Below are positions 1 through 4,926 of a stretch of 8,916 bases of DNA, in pieces. The stretch's first letter is position 1, and every line of letters starts with the position of its first letter. The stretch comes from FEN-1250 sp038237245. Lineage in GTDB: Bacteria > Gemmatimonadota > Gemmatimonadetes > Gemmatimonadales > Gemmatimonadaceae. Location: contig JBBRYY010000124.1 of the NCBI GenBank assembly GCA_038237245.1, positions 1-8,916 on the forward strand. Direction: 5' to 3'. The notes under the pieces are model-generated. The model saw only the letters and a list, made by a program, of their open reading frames with translations, was not told the DNA's origin and searched no databases. Both the position numbers and the translations under genes were made by a program.

Positions 1-121
1 CCCCGACCACGGCACCGCACTGGACATCGCGGGCCAGAACCGCGCGGACCCGGCGAGCATGATCGAGGCGATCCTCGAGTGCGCGAGATTCTCCGAGGTG
101 CTGGCGGCAAGTCGTGCTTAG
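1..121 (+). CDS. pdxA: 4-hydroxythreonine-4-phosphate dehydrogenase, C-terminal fragment (partial, 5' end outside window)
   Basis: The frame starting at base 2 encodes 39 residues ending at TAG 119-121. It opens with PDHGTALDIAG, the C-terminal signature of PdxA, followed by the family's usual short helix (ADPASMIEAILECARFSEVL). PdxA oxidises 4-phosphohydroxy-L-threonine with NAD+ in the DXP-dependent route to pyridoxal 5'-phosphate; it is a cytosolic, metal-dependent homodimer. Only the last ~12% of a typical ~330-residue protein is visible, so catalytic completeness cannot be judged. The family call rests on this one motif block in the right place relative to the stop codon. The gene is followed by a CGGAT-type palindrome that carries an IS element. 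Confidence 0.8.
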   Translation, partial: PDHGTALDIAGQNRADPASMIEAILECARFSEVLAASRA

Positions 122-150
122 CGGCCAGCAAAAAGCACTAACAGCTGGAA

Positions 151-197
151 AATCGATATAACGGATGAACGGCACGGATGAAAAACGGATAGCAGCG
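151..197. repeat. Left arm of CGGAT palindromic element flanking the IS
   Basis: Three CGGAT units lie at 162-166, 175-179 and 186-190. The whole arm aligns, with a few mismatches and small gaps, to the reverse complement of 1494-1540 on the other side of the insertion sequence. Shared blocks include AACGGAT, GCACGGAT, AAAACGGAT and a final TGCG/AGCG end. Together the arms make a ~47-bp imperfect inverted repeat interrupted by the IS. It resembles REP-like intergenic palindromes and lies just after pdxA. Confidence 0.7.
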
Positions 198-206
198 TCT
201 TGGAGT

Positions 207-226
207 TGTCTCGGTTTTGTGGACAC
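207..226. repeat. IS left terminal inverted repeat (IRL)
   Basis: Begins TGTCTCGG and continues into TTTTGTGGACAC. It matches the reverse complement of 1468-1487 at 16 of 20 positions, with the inner 12 bases identical. Confidence 0.85.
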
Positions 227-243
227 CTCACTGTACCTGATAC

Positions 244-249
244 GGAGGT
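244..249 (+). promoter_or_regulatory. Ribosome binding site deciding the orfA start
   Basis: GGAGGT lies 5 nt upstream of ATG 255, a near-consensus Shine-Dalgarno sequence. It fixes the orfA start inside the IS, rather than at the in-frame ATG at 165, which lies outside the left terminal repeat. Confidence 0.85.
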
Positions 250-254
250 GTTCG

Positions 255-584
255 ATGAAACGAGCAACTGGGAGTGGTGCGGGGCGACGTACCCATCGGA
301 AATTCAGTGCGGAGTTCAAGCGAGAGGCTGTCGGGTTGCTGCGGCGCCGTCGTAGCGAGGGCGTGAGTCTGTCGCAGGTCGCGCGTGAGCTGGACATTGG
401 GGCGGGGCTGCTGTGGGAGTGGGAGCGGAAGCTTGAGGGCGGGAGCGATCTCGGCGCGGGGCGCTCACCCGAGGAGACGCCGGAAGAGGAAATTCGGCGT
501 CTGCGTCGGGAGCTTGCGCTGTTGCGTGAGGAGCGGGCGTTCGCAAAAAAAGCATTGGTGTTCTTCGCGAGAGAGTCGCCGTGA
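255..584 (+). CDS. IS3-family transposase OrfA (109 aa, helix-turn-helix subunit)
   Basis: OrfA is the DNA-binding part of the IS3 transposase and recognises the terminal repeats. Residues ~15-60 (RKFSAEFKREAV through LLWEWERKL) form the basic helix-turn-helix domain of the IS3/IS911 OrfA type. Residues ~77-100 (EEEIRRLRRELALLREER) are a short leucine-zipper coiled coil, the usual OrfA oligomerisation element. The start is ATG 255, 5 nt after GGAGGT. The 3' end overlaps orfB by 4 nt (GTGA, 581-584). Near the end, codons Lys98-Lys99 lie in the heptamer A AAA AAA (545-551), the canonical site for -1 frameshifting that yields the OrfAB fusion. A protein made without the shift ends at residue 109 and, by analogy with the family, may act as a regulator. 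Confidence 0.9.
   Translation: MKRATGSGAGRRTHRKFSAEFKREAVGLLRRRRSEGVSLSQVARELDIGAGLLWEWERKLEGGSDLGAGRSPEETPEEEIRRLRRELALLREERAFAKKALVFFARESP
545..552 (+). promoter_or_regulatory. Programmed -1 ribosomal frameshift site A AAA AAA G
   Basis: In the orfA frame the bases read as A-AAA-AAA followed by G, the classic IS3-family slippery heptamer. OrfB is in the -1 frame and stays open upstream of its own GTG, back through the heptamer. Slippage would give about 99 OrfA residues, 10 linker residues (SIGVLRERVA) and 290 OrfB residues, a fusion of ~399 aa. I did not identify a downstream stimulatory structure with confidence. Confidence 0.8.
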
Positions 585-1453
585 AGTACGCCTGTATCGC
601 TCGCCATGTGGGCGAGCATTCGGTGCGACTCATGTGTCGGGTGCTCGGGGTCGCGCCGTCGGGGTTTTATCGGTGGCGCTCTGGCGGGCCCAGCGCACGC
701 GCCAAGGCCGACGAGATGCTGCTGCTCCTGGTGCGCGAGGCCTACCGCGACAGTGGCGAGACGTATGGCGCGCCGCGGATCCATCAGGACTTGCAGGACG
801 ATGGCGTGCACGTCTCGAAGAAACGTGTCGCCCGCGTGATGCACATGGATGGCTTGGCCGCGCGTGCGCCGCGCCGCGCTTGGGTGCCCACCACCGACTC
901 GGCGCACGCCTATCCGATCGCGGAGAACCTGCTCGCCCGCCAATTTGCAGTGCCTGCCGTCGATCGCGTGTGGGTCAGCGACATCACGTACGTGCCCACG
1001 CGGCTCGGCTTGCTCTATCTCGCGGTGGTGATCGATCTTGCCTCGCGCCGGGTCGTGGGCTGCGCGATGCGGGAGGACTTGGCTGCGGAGCTCGCGCTCA
1101 GCGCGTTGCGCATGGCTCTGGAGGCGCGCCGGCCGGCCCCCGGACTCCTCCATCATTCCGATCGCGGGGCGCAGTACGCCTGTGGCCCCTACCGCGACCT
1201 CCTCGATGTCCACGGTCTCCGTGCGAGCATGAGTCGCCGTGGCAACTGTTGGGACAATGCCGTCGCGGAAAGCTTCTTCGCCACGCTCGAGTGGGAGCTC
1301 ATTGATCGGCGCAACTGGCGCACGCGCGACGACGCGCGCCACGCCATCTTCGCGTACATCGAAAGCTGGTACAATCGCCGCCGTCGGCACTCGACGTTAG
1401 GCTATCTCAGCCCCGCGCAATACGAGGCCCACCTCCACGCACATGCTGCATAA
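581..1453 (+). CDS. IS3-family transposase OrfB, DDE integrase domain (290 aa)
   Basis: This is the catalytic part of the transposase, an RNase H-fold DDE recombinase that cuts and joins IS ends, usually expressed as the OrfAB frameshift fusion. Residues ~15-115 form the HTH_21-like N-terminal region (CRVLGVAPSGFYRWR, ETYGAPRIHQDL). The rve core spans ~125-285. The catalytic triad is visible: Asp134 in VSDITYV, Asp194 in HHSDRGAQY and Glu230 in WDNAVAESFF, with exactly 35 residues between the second Asp and the Glu, as expected for DD(35)E. The typical tail YNRRRRHSTLGYLSPAQYE (~264-282) is complete. The GTG at 581 overlaps the orfA stop and may serve for separate, coupled initiation. No frameshift or missing key residue was found, so the enzyme looks functional. 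Confidence 0.92.
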   Translation: MKYACIARHVGEHSVRLMCRVLGVAPSGFYRWRSGGPSARAKADEMLLLLVREAYRDSGETYGAPRIHQDLQDDGVHVSKKRVARVMHMDGLAARAPRRAWVPTTDSAHAYPIAENLLARQFAVPAVDRVWVSDITYVPTRLGLLYLAVVIDLASRRVVGCAMREDLAAELALSALRMALEARRPAPGLLHHSDRGAQYACGPYRDLLDVHGLRASMSRRGNCWDNAVAESFFATLEWELIDRRNWRTRDDARHAIFAYIESWYNRRRRHSTLGYLSPAQYEAHLHAHAA

Positions 1454-1467
1454 TCGTTCGTAACCCT

Positions 1468-1487
1468 GTGTCCACAAAATCGGGTCA
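1468..1487. repeat. IS right terminal inverted repeat (IRR)
   Basis: GTGTCCACAAAA followed by TCGGGTCA, ending in CA. It is the inverted partner of 207-226 and begins 14 nt after the orfB stop. Confidence 0.85.
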
Positions 1488-1493
1488 AGACCA

Positions 1494-1540
1494 TCTCGCA
1501 GTAATCCGTTTTATCCGTGCTTCTATCCGTTCCATCGTTT
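1494..1540. repeat. Right arm of CGGAT (ATCCG) palindromic element
   Basis: ATCCG units at 1504-1508, 1513-1517 and 1525-1529 mirror the three CGGAT units left of the IS. Spacings outward from the IS are 9 and 12 nt here and 11 and 13 nt on the left, so the arms are related but not identical. The remaining ~125 nt up to the next gene show nothing else I can assign, apart from a small GTGAA-GCT-TTCAC dyad at 1651-1663, two bases before the next start codon. Confidence 0.7.
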
Positions 1541-1665
1541 CACCGGTTGTTGATAGGTTGTCCTACGACGCGGCCGCGCAAACGGAGCAAGTGGGAACGA
1601 ATCGCCAAGATCCCATTGCGCCCACGCACCTAGCCCCGGCCCACCGCGCGGTGAAGCTTTCACGC

Positions 1666-2616
1666 ATGGGTCACTCACACGCGCACGGCCACAGCCACGC
1701 TGGCCATTCGCACGGCCATTCGCACGCCGGCCACAGCCACTCGCATGGTGCGGGCAGCTCCGTCAGCAGGCTCCGCATCGCGCTCGCGATTACCGCCGTC
1801 ATCCTCGTGGCGGAGGCGGTCGGTGGTTTCTACGCGAACTCGCTCGCGCTCCTCGCCGATGCCGGACACATGCTCACGGATGTGGCGGCGCTCGGGCTCT
1901 CCCTCTTCGTCGCCTGGTTCAGCCAGCGCCCCGAAACGGACAAGCGCACTTACGGCTACCTCCGCCTCGAGATCCTCGCCGCGTTCCTGAACGGAGCGAC
2001 GCTGCTCCTGATCTCGGTCTGGATCATTTGGGAGGCGATCAGCCGCCTCCGTACCCCCGAGCCCGTCCAGAGCGGGCTCATGCTCGGCGTTGCCGTGCTC
2101 GGTCTCGTGGCGAACGCGATCTCCGCCTGGCTGCTTCACCCGAGGGGCGAGGAGAATCTGAACATCCGCGGCGCCTACCTCCACATCCTGGGCGACCTGC
2201 TCGGCTTCGTCGGCACCATCATCGCGGCGCTGCTCATTCGCCAGTTCGGCTGGCTTGCCGCAGACACCATCGCGTCCATTGTCGTGAGCGCGCTGATCCT
2301 CCGCGGGGCGTGGACGCTCGTACGCGACTCGACCGAAGTGCTGCTCGAATCCACCCCCGCACACATCTCGGCCGCCTCGGTGCGCGACCAGCTCACGCAA
2401 ATCCCGGGGATCGAGTCGGTGCACGACCTCCACGTCTGGACGGTGACGTCGAACGTCATCGCCATGAGCGTGCACGCGATCGTGCGCGAGCCGGAGCGCC
2501 ACCAGCACGTCCTCGAGCACGTGCTGGATGCCATGCGACTGTTCGGGATCCAACACGTCACGGTGCAGCTCGAGCGCCAGGAGATGTACGAGCGGGAGCT
2601 CCACCTGCACGCCTGA
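1666..2616 (+). CDS. czcD: Cation diffusion facilitator (CDF) zinc/cobalt/cadmium efflux transporter (316 aa)
   Basis: This is an inner-membrane antiporter that exports Zn2+ (possibly Co2+ or Cd2+) in exchange for protons, giving metal homeostasis or resistance. Residues 1-28 are a histidine-rich cytosolic segment (12 His). Six membrane helices follow: ~36-55, ~61-84, ~100-125, ~138-157, ~168-190 and ~198-217. The transport site is visible as H68/D72 in ADAGHMLTD (helix 2) and H173/D177 in YLHILGD (helix 5), the HDHD set known from zinc-type CDFs such as ZitB and CzcD. The C-terminal cytosolic domain (~225-305) has the family motif SVHDLHVWTVT. I chose ATG 1666 because the protein homology starts there; the reading frame is open back to 1468, but that would begin inside the IS terminal repeat. 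The Shine-Dalgarno is weak (GGTGA, 11 nt upstream) and partly inside the small dyad at 1651-1663. Substrate is inferred, not shown. Confidence 0.92.
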   Translation: MGHSHAHGHSHAGHSHGHSHAGHSHSHGAGSSVSRLRIALAITAVILVAEAVGGFYANSLALLADAGHMLTDVAALGLSLFVAWFSQRPETDKRTYGYLRLEILAAFLNGATLLLISVWIIWEAISRLRTPEPVQSGLMLGVAVLGLVANAISAWLLHPRGEENLNIRGAYLHILGDLLGFVGTIIAALLIRQFGWLAADTIASIVVSALILRGAWTLVRDSTEVLLESTPAHISAASVRDQLTQIPGIESVHDLHVWTVTSNVIAMSVHAIVREPERHQHVLEHVLDAMRLFGIQHVTVQLERQEMYERELHLHA

Positions 2617-2618
2617 TT

Positions 2619-2649
2619 CGCGCCGCAACCGGTCGCGGACGCGCGATTT
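2619..2649 (+). terminator. Possible weak terminator hairpin after the CDF gene
   Basis: Two bases after the stop, CGCG-CCGC (2619-2626) pairs with GCGG-a-CGCG (2635-2643). The stem is 8 bp with one bulged A and an 8-nt loop. Only a short ATTT follows, so Rho-independent termination would be inefficient. The rest of the gap to 2758 shows no promoter I would defend. Confidence 0.35.
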
Positions 2650-2745
2650 CGGGCATATTGCCGCTCAGAAAGTTTTCATGTTCGTACATAGCGCGGCGAA
2701 CCGTGACGGTGGGCATGAAAGGCTCGTCTCCCCACAGACCAATGT

Positions 2746-2750
2746 GAGGA
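2746..2750 (+). promoter_or_regulatory. Ribosome binding site deciding a GTG start
   Basis: GAGGA lies 7 nt upstream of GTG 2758, supporting that codon as the start of the 158-aa protein. Confidence 0.65.
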
Positions 2751-2757
2751 AACCTTC

Positions 2758-3234
2758 GTGGCCCCGTCGCAGCTGTGGAACGACGTTCGGATCGAGAAAG
2801 AGCGTGTCGCAGTCTCGATCACAATGGTGGGGGGTGAGGCGCTGAGCGGCAGTCTCTTCGCGCCGCAGATCTATCCTCCCGGCGGTCTCGAAGACCCGCT
2901 ACAGCTGCTCAACGAGCCCGAGCCGTTCTTCCCACTCGGCCTGGCCACGGGCGAAGTGCTGCTCATCGCGAAGGATCGGGTGCTCGAGATCGTCCTCGAC
3001 GACGCCCAGGCAGGCGAAGAGCTTCCAGGCAGCGCCCCCACGGCTCTCCTCCAGGTTACCCTCGCCGGTGGCTTCTCACACGTCGGGTCGATGCGACTCG
3101 AGGTGCGTGCGTCGCGTCCGCGCGTGCTCGACTACATAAATCACTGCACGGCGCGCTTCATGGCGCTCCGAACCGATGCGGGTGTCCGCCTGATCAATCG
3201 AAAGATGATCGAGCGCGTCCGCCCACTGGACTGA
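2758..3234 (+). CDS. Unrecognised 158-aa protein with two tandem beta-rich modules, upstream of a PilT-type ATPase
   Basis: I do not recognise a named family. The protein looks soluble, with no signal peptide or membrane helix, and is predicted to be mostly beta strand. It is an internal duplication. SITMVGGEALSGS (20-32) aligns with QVTLAGGFSHVGS (99-111), with the GG and GS pairs at identical spacing. FFPLGLATGEVLLIAKDRVLEIV (57-79, in pieces) aligns with FMALRTDAGVRLI-NRKMIERV (134-154) with a one-residue gap. Each module is ~60 residues, and the pattern of G-rich turns between strands recalls small SH3- or Lsm-like barrels, which is only a guess. The gene starts at GTG with GAGGA 7 nt upstream and stops 2 nt before the PilT-like gene, so the two are very likely co-transcribed and translationally coupled. 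That context suggests a role with type IV pilus or twitching machinery, but this is inference. Confidence 0.75.
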   Translation: MAPSQLWNDVRIEKERVAVSITMVGGEALSGSLFAPQIYPPGGLEDPLQLLNEPEPFFPLGLATGEVLLIAKDRVLEIVLDDAQAGEELPGSAPTALLQVTLAGGFSHVGSMRLEVRASRPRVLDYINHCTARFMALRTDAGVRLINRKMIERVRPLD

Positions 3235-3236
3235 TC

Positions 3237-4865
3237 ATGGCGCAACTCGATCGCTTCCTGGCTGCCCTCGTCTCGCATCGCGCGAGCGCCCTCATGCTCG
3301 GCTCCGATGTCCCCGCGCAGCTCGACATGCACGGAACTCCGCGAGCGATCACGAAGACGGCGTTCAACGAGGCGCAGCTCGTCGGACTGCTGCAGGAGCT
3401 GGCGCCGGGGAATGCGCGCATGGCGCTGGAAGGCGGCGCCGAGACGTCGTTCGCGTATACCTCCGACGATGGCGCGTTCGACGTGCACGTGACCGCGCGC
3501 GCCGACGGACTGCGCGCGGTCGTCCGCGTGCAGGGCGCGGCCGCAGCGGCCGCCGCGGCGGAGAAGACCGTGACGCCGATGACGGAGGCCGTGCCGAGCC
3601 CTGGGTCGCAGGCGCCGCCGGCTTCGCGCGCCTCGTCGTCCGTGGCACACGTGGAGGAGTCGTACACCGACGTAGGCGCGCCACCGGCGAGCGCGGAGCG
3701 CGATCGCATCGAGGGGATGCTGCGCGTGATGGTTCAGCGCGGATCGTCGGACCTGCATCTGCGCGTGGGCGAGCCGCCGATCGTGCGCGTCGACGGCGAG
3801 ATGGTTCGTCTTCCCGACAGCGCAGCGCTCCAGGCGCGCGAGCTCGAAGCGCTGGTCAAGTCGATCATGCCGGAGCGCAATCGCGCCGAGTTCGATAACT
3901 CGAGTGACACGGACTTCGCGCACGACATTTCGGGCACGGGGCGCTTCCGCTGCAACGTGATGCGCGAGCACAAGGGAAGCGCGGCGGTGTTCCGCATCAT
4001 CCCGGCGAAGGTGGTCAGCGTCGAGCAGCTCGGGATCTCGGAAGAGGTGCAGAAGCTCTGCTATCTCACGCGCGGACTCGTGCTCGTCACCGGCCCGACA
4101 GGCTCCGGAAAGTCGACGACGCTCTGCTCGCTCATCGATCTCATCAACCGCAAGCGCAGCGAGCACGTCATCACGATCGAAGATCCGATCGAGTTCGTGC
4201 ACGAGAACAAGCAGTGCATCATTACGCAGCGACAGGTGGGCGTGCACACCGGATCGTTCAAGACGGCGCTGCGTGCGGCACTCCGCGAAGATCCGGACAT
4301 CGTGCTCGTCGGCGAGCTCCGCGATCTCGAGACGGTGTCGATCGCGATCGAGACGGCCGAGACGGGACACCTCGTCTTTGCGACGTTGCACACGACGTCG
4401 GCGGCGGGGACGATCGACCGTCTGATCGATCAGTTCCCGCCCGACCGGCAGGAGCAGGTGCGCGCGATGTTGTCGGAATCGCTGCGCGGCGTGATCTCGC
4501 AGACGCTCTGCAAGAAGGTCGGCGGCGGGCGCGTGGCCGCTCGCGAAGTCCTGCTCTCCATACCATCGATCGCCAATCTGATCCGCGAAGGGAAGACCTT
4601 TCAGATCGCGTCAGTCATTCAGACGTCGAAGCGGCTCGGCATGGTGACGCTGAACGACGCGCTGATCGACCTCGTGGATGCGGGGCAGGTCGAGGCGAAG
4701 GAGGCCTACATGAAGGCCAATGACAAGACCGGCTTCGCGCACATGCTGCGCAATCGCGGGATGGAGGTGAGCTTCCTCGATCCCACGGCCGAGCCACCGG
4801 CGGTTGCGGCGCCGCCGACGGGCAAGCCGGAGCTCGCGGGGAAGGCGAAAGTAGGCGCGCGATAG
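3237..4865 (+). CDS. pilT: PilT-type twitching/retraction ATPase with a duplicated N-terminal domain (542 aa)
   Basis: A hexameric secretion-superfamily ATPase that depolymerises type IV pili from the cytoplasmic face of the inner membrane. The standard PilT part starts near residue 155. Its N-terminal PAS-like domain runs ~158-255 (RGSSDLHLRVGEPPIVRVDG). The core has Walker A GPTGSGKST (286-294), Asp box VITIEDPIEF (311-320), Walker B DPDIVLVGELRD (352-363) and His box TGHLVFATLHTTSAAGTIDR (376-395). The PilT C-terminal part IANLIREGKTFQI and QTSKRLGMVTL is at ~445-472. Residues ~4-98 are an extra, degenerate copy of the N-terminal domain, joined by a ~55-residue linker rich in Ala, Pro and Ser that includes a run of eight alanines. 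Typical PilT is ~345-400 aa, so the extension explains the length. No strong Shine-Dalgarno precedes ATG 3237; coupling to the gene ending 2 nt upstream is likely. Retraction rather than assembly is inferred from overall similarity to PilT/PilU rather than PilB. Confidence 0.9.
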   Translation: MAQLDRFLAALVSHRASALMLGSDVPAQLDMHGTPRAITKTAFNEAQLVGLLQELAPGNARMALEGGAETSFAYTSDDGAFDVHVTARADGLRAVVRVQGAAAAAAAAEKTVTPMTEAVPSPGSQAPPASRASSSVAHVEESYTDVGAPPASAERDRIEGMLRVMVQRGSSDLHLRVGEPPIVRVDGEMVRLPDSAALQARELEALVKSIMPERNRAEFDNSSDTDFAHDISGTGRFRCNVMREHKGSAAVFRIIPAKVVSVEQLGISEEVQKLCYLTRGLVLVTGPTGSGKSTTLCSLIDLINRKRSEHVITIEDPIEFVHENKQCIITQRQVGVHTGSFKTALRAALREDPDIVLVGELRDLETVSIAIETAETGHLVFATLHTTSAAGTIDRLIDQFPPDRQEQVRAMLSESLRGVISQTLCKKVGGGRVAAREVLLSIPSIANLIREGKTFQIASVIQTSKRLGMVTLNDALIDLVDAGQVEAKEAYMKANDKTGFAHMLRNRGMEVSFLDPTAEPPAVAAPPTGKPELAGKAKVGAR

Positions 4866-4882
4866 ACGGGAGAGCGACACAA

Positions 4883-4897
4883 TCGAGGTAGCCTCGA
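4883..4897. promoter_or_regulatory. Perfect 6-bp dyad TCGAGG-TAG-CCTCGA upstream of typA
   Basis: A perfect inverted repeat with a 3-nt centre, 18 nt after the pilT-like stop. It covers the place where a -35 element would lie for the -10 at 4913. It could be an operator or part of a weak terminator; it lacks a T-run, which favours a DNA-binding site or chance. Confidence 0.35.
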
Positions 4898-4912
4898 ATC
4901 GCCGTGACCAGC

Positions 4913-4918
4913 TATATT
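4913..4918 (+). promoter_or_regulatory. typA: -10 element TATATT giving a probable leaderless typA transcript
   Basis: TATATT ends 8 nt before the ATG at 4927, so transcription would begin around 4925-4927, at or next to the start codon. No Shine-Dalgarno exists in the 14 bases between. No good -35 is visible at 16-18 bp; the TCGAGG/CCTCGA dyad is there instead. Confidence 0.45.
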
Positions 4919-4926
4919 TAACGGCT

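Larger units (their letters stand above)
207..1487 (+). mobile_element. Complete IS3-family insertion sequence (~1281 bp)
   Basis: The element contains orfA and orfB in the typical IS3 arrangement (orfB in the -1 frame). It is bounded by 20-bp imperfect terminal inverted repeats with 16 of 20 matches, sharing the core TTTTGTGGACAC. The ends follow the IS3 rule of 5'-TG at the left and CA-3' at the right. The length is normal for the family. Both reading frames are intact, so the copy may be active or recently inserted. I could not define a clean target duplication: the left flank reads GGAGT and the right flank AGACC, and the ends could be off by one base. The element lies in the middle of an inverted repeat of CGGAT units. 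Confidence 0.9.

Noticed and set aside
125..148. CCAGC ... GCTGG hairpin after pdxA as a terminator
   Set aside because: Only 5 bp with a 14-nt loop and no T-run; too weak to annotate.
165..254. In-frame upstream extension of orfA starting at ATG 165
   Set aside because: It lies outside the IS left end and has no ribosome site. ATG 255 has GGAGGT 5 nt upstream and matches the usual OrfA length.
385..1305. Long + strand frame overlapping orfA and orfB
   Set aside because: An Arg/Ala-rich shadow of the high-GC transposase genes in the third frame, without recognisable domains.
203..1491. Target-site duplication of the IS
   Set aside because: Flanks GGAGT and AGACC share no 3-4 bp direct repeat at the chosen ends. 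Shifting the ends by one base does not produce a clean one, so none is annotated.
1468..1665. Upstream extension of the CDF gene from GTG 1468
   Set aside because: It would begin inside the IS right terminal repeat, and the added residues show no CDF similarity. The family's His-rich start is at 1666.
1671..1749. Short repeats resembling a CRISPR-like or tandem array
   Set aside because: Units are short, irregular and in phase with His/Ser/Gly/Ala codons of the CDF N-terminus. There are no spacers.
2685..2690. TACATA as a -10 element for the 158-aa gene
   Set aside because: No convincing -35 upstream and ~70 nt from the start codon; one loose hexamer is not enough.
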